This document shows, piece by piece, positions 31,362-42,000 of a stretch of 47,156 nt of DNA. The position numbers and the translations under genes are program-made. The DNA is taken from IMG/VR virus record IMGVR_UViG_3300036983_000022, positions 1-47,156 of that record. One strand, written 5' to 3'. Position 1 is the first letter of the stretch, and each line of letters starts with the position of its first letter. The notes under the pieces were generated by a model. It saw nothing but the letters and a program-made list of their open reading frames with translations, had not been told where the DNA came from and did no database searches. The stretch comes from a virus.

Positions 31362-32101
31362 CCACAGCAGTTGTAGGAATCGGAGCCGGAGCTGCCATCG
31401 GAGGCATCGGCGCAGCAGTCGGAGCCAATCAAGCCAGCAAGGATCGCGCTGGCGCTCGCGGCGTCGCGAATATGCCCGGCCTTGACGTTGGGTCAGCCGT
31501 GGGAGAGGCAGGTCAACTGGCGCCTCAAACCAGAGAGCTTGAAGCGCAACGAAACGCCTTCAACCGGGCGCAGCTTCTTGAATCTCTCGGCATCCAGATT
31601 CCCGGCTATCAGGAAGGTCAACTTCAGCGCACCCAGAACGCAATGTCGTTGCTTCGTGGAGAATTGCCGCCTGATCTTGCTTCCCAAATCCAACGTAACA
31701 CGGCATCCAAAGCTCTGACTGGTGGTTACGCTGGAAGCCAGGCGGCTCGCAACCTAACGGCGCGAGACATTGGTAGGACATCACTCGATCTTCAACAGGC
31801 GGGCAATCAACAGTTCGCCAACATTCTAGGAACCACACCCCTGTCTCCTTTGGCAAACTACGAGTTCACACCTCAAATGATTGCAAACCTAAGGGCCGAA
31901 GAGCGTGCCAAAAAACAAGCCGCTTTGCTTGGGTCGTATAACATGGCAAGCGCAGGCGGGGTTGGTAGCCAGTACCTCGGATCACTAGGGTCTGGTTTGA
32001 CCAGTGTTGGATTTGGTGCGTTAGGACAAATGGGAGGCGCCGCAAGTGGAACCAGCGGACTCGTTCAAACCCAGCAGAGCATCATGCCGAAAACGATCTA
32101 A
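31349..32101 (+). CDS. Internal virion/ejection-type protein (250 aa)
   Basis: MSFVATAVVGIGAGAAIGGI starts an Ala/Gly-rich hydrophobic segment, as in membrane-active ejection proteins; the following region is helical (LAPQTRELEAQRNAFNRAQL) and Gln-rich, then Gly/Ala-rich again at the end (GVGSQYLGSLGSGLTSVGFG). Position before two larger proteins matches the gp14-15-16 order of T7-like phages. Assignment is by position and style only. Confidence 0.55.
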   Translation: MSFVATAVVGIGAGAAIGGIGAAVGANQASKDRAGARGVANMPGLDVGSAVGEAGQLAPQTRELEAQRNAFNRAQLLESLGIQIPGYQEGQLQRTQNAMSLLRGELPPDLASQIQRNTASKALTGGYAGSQAARNLTARDIGRTSLDLQQAGNQQFANILGTTPLSPLANYEFTPQMIANLRAEERAKKQAALLGSYNMASAGGVGSQYLGSLGSGLTSVGFGALGQMGGAASGTSGLVQTQQSIMPKTI

Positions 32102-32104
32102 CTT

Positions 32105-32998
32105 ATGGCAAACCCCTTCTCAGGACTCGAAAATATCGGGCAGTCGTACCTCCAAGGCGTGCAGCTGGCAAACCAGCGGCAGTATAGGGAGGAAGCAACG
32201 GCGCAGCGCGCTGAAGATACGCGGGTGCGAGGGCAGTATTATCAGGACCTCGTTGACCAGCGGCGGGATGCGGCGGCGTTGGCGGCAAAGAACCGTGAGG
32301 ACATCCTTAAGGAAAAGTTTGGCGAGGGCCTAGCTTACGAAGCTGACGGCGTGACGATCGACTTGGTTAAGTCAGCCAAGAACGCCAAGAGCATCAAGGA
32401 CCTCGACGCGCTGGCGGCCGCTGCCGGTAAAGCCAGCATCCTTCAGCAGGCCTCTGGTTTTGGCGACAAGCTAGAGATTCCAGAGGAGCTGATGAAGCGC
32501 GCTTCATTCAACCAAGGCCGTGCTGAAGGTTTAGTATCCGTGTCTGAGACCCGCCTGAAGATGCCGGGCATTATGGCGTCGCAGGGGTTCGCACCGATTC
32601 CAGATGATCTTGAATCAGCGATCACCGGGACCAAGGCGGTTGATTTTTCTCCCGAAATGCTCTCGGCCCGCACAGCGACAGGCCAGCCCGTTGTCAGACC
32701 CGAGGTATATGAGGACTTGGATATGCGAAAGGTCTACGGTCAGACGTATGGGAAAAGGACCAAGCCAGCGAAGGTGGAGAGGGAAGAGTTGGTTGAAACG
32801 GTAGTTACAGAGGATCCTGTAACTGGCGAAAGAAGGACCCGAAAAATGACCAGAGCAGAGGCTGCAGCTGACGCAGCAAAGAGATTGTCGCAGCCCCCTG
32901 ACGGTCTTCCTGCCTCCACGAATGCGGCTCCGGTAGGACGACTTTCTTATGACCAAAATGCACCGTTTGGTGCAGTCTACACGCCGTTAAAGTATTAA
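32105..32998 (+). CDS. Putative internal virion protein (297 aa)
   Basis: Polar and helical: SYLQGVQLANQRQYREEATA, QYYQDLVDQRRDAAALAAKN, then a region with short Gly/Pro-rich linkers. Ends GRLSYDQNAPFGAVYTPLKY. Its start (MANPFSGLENIGQSYLQGVQ) is common among small ejection-type proteins of short-tailed phages, from memory. It precedes the giant protein by eight bases, so they are probably packaged together. Function not shown. Confidence 0.55.
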   Translation: MANPFSGLENIGQSYLQGVQLANQRQYREEATAQRAEDTRVRGQYYQDLVDQRRDAAALAAKNREDILKEKFGEGLAYEADGVTIDLVKSAKNAKSIKDLDALAAAAGKASILQQASGFGDKLEIPEELMKRASFNQGRAEGLVSVSETRLKMPGIMASQGFAPIPDDLESAITGTKAVDFSPEMLSARTATGQPVVRPEVYEDLDMRKVYGQTYGKRTKPAKVEREELVETVVTEDPVTGERRTRKMTRAEAAADAAKRLSQPPDGLPASTNAAPVGRLSYDQNAPFGAVYTPLKY

Positions 32999-33006
32999 AG
33001 TAACCT

Positions 33007-36000
33007 ATGCCACGCATCGTTGATATCGAAGGGGTTGGTCTGGTTGAGGTTGATGACCGGATCGGAGAAAACCAACTGCTGGAGTTCTCTCAGACACTTC
33101 GACAAGGCGCACTGCCTGCCGCTGGCAACGCCCTCATGCAGCAAGGTGGTCGCATGGTTGGCGGAGGTATGATGGGCCTGACTCGCGTGGGTCTTGAAGA
33201 GCCGCCTCCGATAATGTCCGCAGCACAGGTTGAGAGCCCTGCTGGAATGGCGGCCTATGAACGTAGGCGGGCGGCCTGGGAGAAACGTGTTAAAGAAGTA
33301 CCGCCGGAGGTTTACCAAGCGCGTGCAGCGGAGCTTGAGGCCAGCACCACATTCCAGATGGGCAAGGCTCTCCAACAGGGAGCCGAAGAAGCGTTTCCGG
33401 TTAATCCGTTGCGCCAGGACGATTACCTGACTCAAATAGCAAGCGGTATTGGATCGCTTCCGGTTTCAGTGGTTCCAGGTGTCGGTCAGCTAGCCTACGG
33501 ATTCAGCGCAGGTGAAGATGCAGCGCAAAAGACAGGCAAGTTTTACGACGCTCAGATTGCTCAGGCTTTAGCTGAAGGAAATATAGCGGAGGTAAATCGA
33601 CTCCAAGCTGAAAAACCAGTTAAGCAATACCAATCGGTGCTGTACACGGCACCGATAGGAGCGCTCACCGAGTTTGGTATTGGAGCAGTGCCAGCATTCG
33701 GACGCGCGGTTGCTGGGCAGGTTAATAAAAGCATCTTCAAGGAAGCCGCGCGCACGGCCCTTGAAGAAGGTGCTCAGGAAGTCTCAGAGCAATGGCTTGG
33801 AAATGCGGTCGCCAAGAAGACCTACAACCCTGACCAGAAACTGACTGAAGGACTGTTTGAATCAGGAGCTGCCGGTAGCGGAGTTGGTGCGCTGGTTGGA
33901 TTAATAGGAGGTAAAGCTGGGCGCGTAGCCTCAAATCAACGTCTCGCACAGGAACTTAATGCGCCGCTTTCAGAGGCTCAGATCCAAGAGATTATCAATC
34001 GTCAGGCGGCTGGACGCGCCGCAATCGGTGGCGACCCATCAAACCCACTTCCCAACGCTACCGCCACTCTTGCCGGCATCAACGCCGGAGGCGCGCCTTC
34101 TGGGCCGATTAAGCTCGTGCCCACAGGCGGCGCTGTCGTGCCAGCAGAAGAAGAATCCAAGATCCCAGACATAGCTCTGGAGACCGACGTGGCTGATGAG
34201 GAGATTGCGATTTCTGTTGCGCCCGAGACTGTCGCTGCCTCCGAGACATCGGTCTCTACTACTCCCACCGAAGTCCAGCCGCTGACGGTTGAGGAGACTC
34301 AGGAATTTCTCTCAATCGTTGACGCCATCGGAGAAGGCTCAGTCACTGATGTTCTCCTTACTGATGAAGAGTTGATTCGTTTCGAGGGTTTTGTTGGCCG
34401 TATTCGCCAGCTGCAAAATGCTGGCTTTCAGTTCGATGAGGCTACTGGGTGGACTAAACCTGAAGCTGCGGCCACCCCCGCCGTGGCCGAGACGCCTACT
34501 GCGCCACAGGAGCCAACCCCGTTCAAGGTGGCGCCTGATTTCCGGTACACGATCACGGAGGCTCCGAATTACGGGTTTAGCCCGCTTTTACACGAAGACG
34601 CGGACTTCGAGCTGGAGAGACTTCAAACACAAGCGGAACGAGGTCGTCTAACTGCGGAAGGATTTGCCCAATCCGAAATCGGAATGCGGATGAACTCCGG
34701 TCAGATGAGTGGTGTTAACATCGGCCTAAGGTCAGACCCCGTCGGAACCATTGTAGCCTTGAGGGCCGCGCTGGTTCCTGCGCCGGCTGCGACTCCCGCT
34801 GCACCTAAACCTGCGCCCGCCGCGCCCACGCCTAAGCCCCCTGCCCCCGCACCCCGCCCCGCCCCAGCTGCTACCCCCGCAATCGCCAACCAAACCGTTG
34901 GATTCGGAAAACATTCCAACCTTCTGGTTAAAGACCTTCTTACACAGCAACCAGACTACGCCGCATGGCTGGTCCGAAGCACCAGGAGCGCCGCACAAGG
35001 GTCACGCACACGCCAGGTAGGCGACTACATTAACTCGCTGCCGGAATACCAGAACGCGGTCACAGAAGAAAAATCGAAAACCGAAGAGATTCTTACCGAT
35101 GAAAACAAAAATTTCCTTACCGAGCTTAAAATCACCGCTCAACAGAACCCGGATGGTAGCATCACCCTCCGGGGTAAGACTTACGACCGCCAAGAAGAAC
35201 TCCGTGCCGCTGGAGGAAGATATTCCAAGGACAGTCGCACCTACACCATCTCTGCCGCCGGTCTTGGGCAGTTTATCGAGCGATCAAGAGCTGATTCGGG
35301 AGCTACTGGCGGACAAAGAAGTAGTGGCCCGGCTTATTCCCGTGATGTTGAACTCCGAAAACTCCGAGAGAATGCGGACAACCGGCCCGACCGAAGCGGA
35401 TTGGACGGAGGCGTTGACAAGTATCTTGACGTAGGAACTCAGGAGCTTATCCGCCAAGGCGAAGAGTTTGGCATCCCGAGAGAAGTTGGAGATGAGCAGA
35501 TTGAAGACGCGGCCATGATAGTGCGAGCGTTTGCGGAACGAGACACCCGGCCGTTCTTCATGCTTTCCAGCGCACCTGGAACCGGAAAGACCTTCGTGTT
35601 GGGGGCTGCTATTCGCGAGATAAAGGATAATTATTTCGCCCGCAAGATCATCTACGTGACCCTCAATCAAGGGTTGATTAAGCAGATCAAACAGGATCTC
35701 AAGGCTTACAATATCGGCCCCGTGAAGTTTATCACCTACTCGGAGATGAAGGATCTCTCAGCGGAAGACTCAGACGTGATAATCTTCGACGAAGCGCACG
35801 CGATCAAGAACCTGGCTGGAAGCGGATCAGAGCAGGCCAAGAAGGCTCAGGAGTGGATTCTTAAGACCAAGTTCCCGATCTTCTCAACCGCGACGCCGTT
35901 CGAGAACCCGACTCAGACAGCTTACCTGCTGAACACTGGAATCTTTGATTCGTTCAATGGTGATTACAAACAGTTCGCTCTTGCGTACGGTGCGACACCG

Positions 36001-39000
36001 AGTAGGGACAGCGGAGGAAACATCGTCCGAACCATTTGGTTCCCAACTAAAACCAACGAGCAGGATCAAATTGCGGCGAGAAATTTCTTCCGCAAGGAGG
36101 GTATCTTTACGGCCCGAAAGACCCGGCTGCCAGCAAGCCAAGTTGATTCGCGCCTGGTGCCCATCAAAGGGGATGAAGAATGGACCAACACCTACAATGC
36201 GTTTGCGGCTGAAGCCGAGGCTCAAAAGGGCTCACTCGATGGCACTGAAAAGATGTGGATCATCAACTACAAGAAGCGCCTGCTGGAAGCGTCTAAGATC
36301 AAGAACGCAATCAGCGAAGCACGCCGGGCCCTCAGTGCCGGAAGATGGCCGATCATATTCGTTGAGACCAAGGCAGAGAGAAGCATCGACATCCAAGAGC
36401 AGCTGAGGCTCCAGGAGCAATTCAAGCGAGCCAAAGCCATAGCAGAGAGGACGGGAGGCGAAAGGCCGAAGCGTTCGGATTACGCAGGGTTGCTGTCAGA
36501 CGGTATAATTAACGTGCTGGAAGCGACGATGGAGCAAATTGACACCACTGTAATTTCGATACCGTCCGCTGAAGACGTGATTAAAAACGAGATTGGCGCC
36601 AACGATGTCGCGATCTTCACGGGTTCGGTGCCAGATGCGCGGGCCCAGAAGAATCTCGAACTCTGGCGCGGCGACAAGCCTATGGTCCTGGTCGCCACGA
36701 TGGCCAAGGGCGGCACAGGGCTATCGTTGCACGACAAGACCGGAACGCACCAGACAACCCAGATCAACGTCAACTTGCCGTGGACCGCATCTCAGGTGGA
36801 GCAGGTGTCGCTTCGGTCTGCGCGCTACGGACTCAGAGGTAAAGCCCAAATGATGTGGCTCTTCGCGGACAACATTCCGTTTGAGCGCGAACTGGCGACC
36901 CGAGTTGGCGGCCGCATGAGGGACATGGGCGCGCTGGTTCAAGGGGAAGTAGGAGCTACTGCCACCAACATCAAGAACTTCAATTTCGAGGATGAGTCGT
37001 TCTCAGAGGCTAACGCTGCCGAGGCCGCCAAGAAGGATCTGACGAAGAAGGAGCCGACGCCTCCGGTTGCACCCACACCTCCGGTTGTCCCCACACCTCC
37101 AGCTACACCTGCCGCTCCTAAGAAGCGCTACAAAGCCCGCGCGTGGGCGTACAAAGGAGACATCCTTGATGACATTATCGAAGCAGGTGGCGTCATGTCT
37201 AAAACGCAGGCCAACAATGAAGGACGCCTAAATAGGATCAGAGACCTCTACGACGACGCGCCTAGACTGGATACGTACTTCAATAAAATCTTCGCAGGAA
37301 GGTCGCGCGGAACAACAAGCCGGAATCTGCCAGACGTACTCCTCCAGGAGCTTGCCATGCAAAACCCTGGCAAGTACGGAGACATGAGTGTGTCTGAGTT
37401 CTGGGATGAAGTTAAGAAGGCAGCGCTCGGCCGCAAGGGGGACGTCGCTGCTGCTAAAGAGGAAACTAAGGCAGCGGAAGCCGGCGCCAAAGAGGCGATG
37501 GGCCTCGACGCGTTCTTGCAGGCGCAGGATGATGCGTTCGCAGATTCTCAAACCGAGGGGAGGCAGAATGCTAAAGAGCAAATCTCTGTCGGAAGCCTTG
37601 CGCTCGGAGACAAGTTCAAAATTCAAGGTGAGCAATTCGAGGTTACGGTTGTCACTCCAGATGGAGGCTATACGATTCGCGATGGTGATAAATTCGGAGC
37701 TCAACAGCTGACTGAATACGACACACTGTTTGTCGATGAACCTCCTGATCGCGGAGGCGGAGATGCGTTTGAATTTCCTACCGAAGGGCCGGCTGCGCCT
37801 ACCGAGCGTAAGCCACGTCTCGCAGCTAAAGAAAACCAGGGTGATCTAATTACCAGCACGCAATCCGAACAGGTTACCCTACTTGGAGAGGAAGGCATCG
37901 ACCTGGAGGCTCGCAGAGAAAAGGCTCAAGCTGAAGCCCGCGCCGCTGCTGAAGCCAAGGCTGCTCAGGATAAGGCGCAGATGAATCTGTTTGGAGAAAG
38001 CCCGATTCAACAGGCCGGCAAAGCGGCGATTGATGCCATTGACCAGATCAACAAGAGCATTGATGAAAACCAGTATTCCGATCCGTTGTTCCTTACGCCG
38101 CTGGCAAAGCTGGCGCTTCAGATTGCTAAAAGTTTGATTCGCGCAGGCATGGCGGTAGATCGGGCTGTGCGCCAGGCGATCGCTCAAGCACGGGAGAGTT
38201 ACCCGAATGAAGCTGCATCCGATAAATCGTTGGAATCAGCCATGTTGCAGGCAGCGGATATTAACGACGCTGTCGGCCAAATAGCACCAAATGACGGCGA
38301 GCAAGCTCAAGGTTTTGTAGAACCCAAGAAGACCGTTCGCGCCTACAAGCTGTTTAGGACACTTAAAACCAAACCGGGAAAACTGTTTCCGTTGTTCATT
38401 GGGAAAAACGAATCAGTTCCTGTTGGTGAATGGATTCCTGCAAAGTTTATACCAACCCAAGGATTCGCTGAACGGCCAGGCTGGCACGCGGGGATTCTCC
38501 CTAATGCGCCGCATCTACTCAGGAAAGACGGCACGATGCCGAGCGATCGAGTTTGGGCAGAGGTTGAAATTCCAGCGGACGTTGATTGGCAGAGCCGCGC
38601 GGATTCAACAGCAACTGGAGATATCCAAAGCGAAGTCCCGGCTGGAGGTAACTACAAATTCAAGCGGCCTGGTCTACAGGGTGGATCTTGGATTATCGGA
38701 GGGGCTCTTAAAGTAAACCGCATTCTCTCTCAACCTGAGGTTGATAAGATCATGCGTGATTCCGGTGCATCCAAAGCCGCTCCAGTCGGAGAAATGAGCG
38801 ACGCCGTCGCCGAAGTCTCCGACGCGATCGCCCAGTTCGTCGAGTCTATCACTCCTAAGGCTGGCATCACTGAAGGCCCGACGCCCGAGGATTCTGCGCG
38901 CCGGGTTCTTGAAACCCTTACCAATCTGGCGTCCAAAGCAATCCTCTCCGGCATCCAGAGCGCCTCACGATGGGCGACCAGCCTGCAAATGAAGCTCAGT

Positions 39001-42000
39001 CCGGCGTTGCAGTACGCTTGGGACCGCGCTCAAGGATCTACGGTCGAGCCCACACCAGAGGTTATCGCTGATGTAGCCACCTTGCCGGAGCGTGCGAATA
39101 GCAGCGACTTCGGTGTGATCTACAGTACGCCCGGCAAGCCTGTAACCACCAAGCGTGGCGCATACGAGGACACTGTCGCCGGCCGGAGGTCCCGGACTCC
39201 TGAGGTTGTAAACGCTGGCATCCAGCTGGCGGTTGATGCGTTCAACGAGGCAGGCGTGAAGTTCCGCCAAGTGGGAGACACCCTCTTCGCGCCTGTCGAT
39301 GGGGTTGACCAGGAGGCGGCTGGAAGAAAGCTGATCGAGGTCGCCAAAAAGAAGATCGCCAAGGCCAAGGCCGATGGCCGCAGCGATACCATAGCGGAGC
39401 TGATTCAGTCGCTGCGCAACCACTTCGGCGCATCCGAGGCATTCAGCCCTGATACCCGAGATGAACTCTACCTGATCGGTCAGTCTGAGGCGTCCCAGTT
39501 TGGTATTAACCTGGCGAGCCTGAGGGCGTCCGTGAAGGATTTCGTGGCCATGGCTCGCAATGTGCGCGGATTCCTTACATCAGCCATCTACGACAGCTTC
39601 AACGGTGAGAGCGTCAAGGGTGTGATGGACAAGATCATGACCGAGTTTCGAGGCCAGTTCACTGAAGCGGAGATACAGAAGATCGTTGGCGAGAAGCCTG
39701 ACCTCCAGGAGATGCTGAATCGGTTTGGAGTCCTGGCGCTGGCCGATACCGGTGGCCGCGTTTACCGCACTGTCCAGGCGCGCCTGACTACCAAGAAGCC
39801 GAAAACTCAGAAGGAGAAACAGGAACGCGAGATTGAGAATGAAGCTATCGAGCAGATCATCCAGAACGCTTTAGCCCTCGGGGTTACCGAGCCTCCCCAA
39901 CCTCCGAATCGCAAGCTCACTCCCGACGAGCGCCTCGCGCTGATGACCAAGCCTGCGACCCAGGCCAAGGTCCAGAAGGCTACCGAGGACGCCGTCAAGC
40001 AGGCTGAGTTCAACGCCGGATGGGCGGTTATGATGGCTAGCGCAGCCGGCAACGAAGAGCTTCGCGCTCAGTATCAGGAAGCCATGGACGCCAAAGAAGA
40101 GCCCGATCCAGAGGCGATCGAGGAGGGTCTCGATCTCCCGAAGTACGCCCACTGGCGCACGATCCGCGACGGGTTTCTGAACTACTCGCCGACCACCCTG
40201 AAACTTGCCCAGGACGTAATCCGTGGCCGGTTCAAGGGGACGCAGTTCGGAACCAAGAAGGTCACCCCTCCGGCGCCTGCCAAGATCAACCTCGTTCGCC
40301 TGGTGCAGTCTCCCAATGCCGAGATGAGCCGCGTGATCGGAGAGCAGCTGGCCGCCATCGAAGGAGTGATGGACCTGGCCGGAGCGTCCCCTGAGGCTAA
40401 GGCCCGCGTGATGCAGATGATCACGGCCAACGTCGGGTCGCAGGTGCAGCTGGCCCGCCAGCGTGTGCTGAATAACTTCTTGGACGTGAAGGTTAAGGCT
40501 GCTCCGATTGGCGCAAGCGAGCGTCTCCAGCGGCTGATTAACGCCGGAATCATCGAAGACCCGCGTTACAAAGGCGATAAAACCGTCGAACTTCTCAAGC
40601 GTGTTGCCAGAAAATACATTACCACGCAGGAGTTCAAAGAAATTGCCACAACCGACCAGGCTCAAAAACTTCCGGCGTTAACCGCAAAGTTTAACGCCAT
40701 AGTATCTTCAGAGAATCTCACTGACGAATGGATGCAAGGTGCGGTCTGGACGTATTTGACTGAGCGCCTGCAAGAGGCGGAAAAAGAAATCACGGGTAGG
40801 TTTTTCGATTTAACTCCAAAGCCAGAACCGACGACAGCCGGAGAGCGACTCCGGAAGTTGATCAATGCCGGTATCGCCAACGATCCCCGCTACCAGTCTG
40901 AGCCGACCCGCAAACTGCTCAAGCGCGTCGCTAAGACCTACCTGACAGCCGATGAGCTTTCCGGTATGGCCACCCGCCCTCGGGCTGAGAAACTCGCGTT
41001 CCTCACCGGTAAGCTGAACCAGATCACCGCAGCTGAGAAGCTGACCGATGAGTGGATGCAAGGTGCGGTCTGGACCTACCTCACTGAGAGGATGATGGAG
41101 GCTGAGAATGCAGTGGTCTCCCAGATCGTGGGCGCCAAGGACGTTAGTTTCGATCCCGCGCTCCCGAAGACCGACGCGCAGCTGGCGGCTGATCGAGCCA
41201 AGGCCGTCGAGCGCCTTGCCGGTGGTATCCGTGCCGGCCTGCTGGACCAGCGCATCGCTGAGAGTGTCGCTAAGAACCCCGCGTTGCAGCGGTTGGTTCC
41301 CAAGATGAGTGACCTAGTGAAGCGGGTCCTGAACACCCCGCAGGCTGGCCAGGCTAATCTAGCCAAAGCATTCTCGGAAGCGTTGCTGTCAGAACTGGCA
41401 ATCGACCAGGCGCTGGCCGACAAGACTGGTATCGCGTTAGCTAAGGCGTTCGAGGCGAAGTTCGAGCGGGCGCGCATCCAGGCATTGGATAAGGCGGTGA
41501 AGAATCTCACTCCGAAACAGCGTGAAGATGCCGGCCCAGGCACTCCGCTCTGGCAGAAGATCGAGCAGTTCGTGAACGCAGGCGGCATGAACTCGGCGGC
41601 GCTTCTGCAAAATATCGCGAAGAAATCAGGTTGGAAGATCCCGACCGACGAAGAGGTTTCCCGTTTTCGAGACCTCGCGCGCCTAGAGCAGGAACTCAGC
41701 ACAGCTACCGAAGAGGAGATCAATGCGGGCATTACGGACGACATCAAGGCCGCGATGAATGAGGGCAAGCGCATGGACGTTATGCGTGAACTCCAGATGC
41801 GTTGGGCGCGGATGACCATGCCGATCCGTGGCAACAAGCAGAACTTGGCCAGGGCCGCCAAGGAGTACGGGTCAGCGAACACGCTGCTGAAGTTTGGTTT
41901 CATCACCAAGCAGCTGATCGACGTGGCCACTCAGATGTTTATCTACACGCCGTCGCGTGCGACAGCGACAGCGATCCAAAGGTTCACAACCAGTCGCGAT

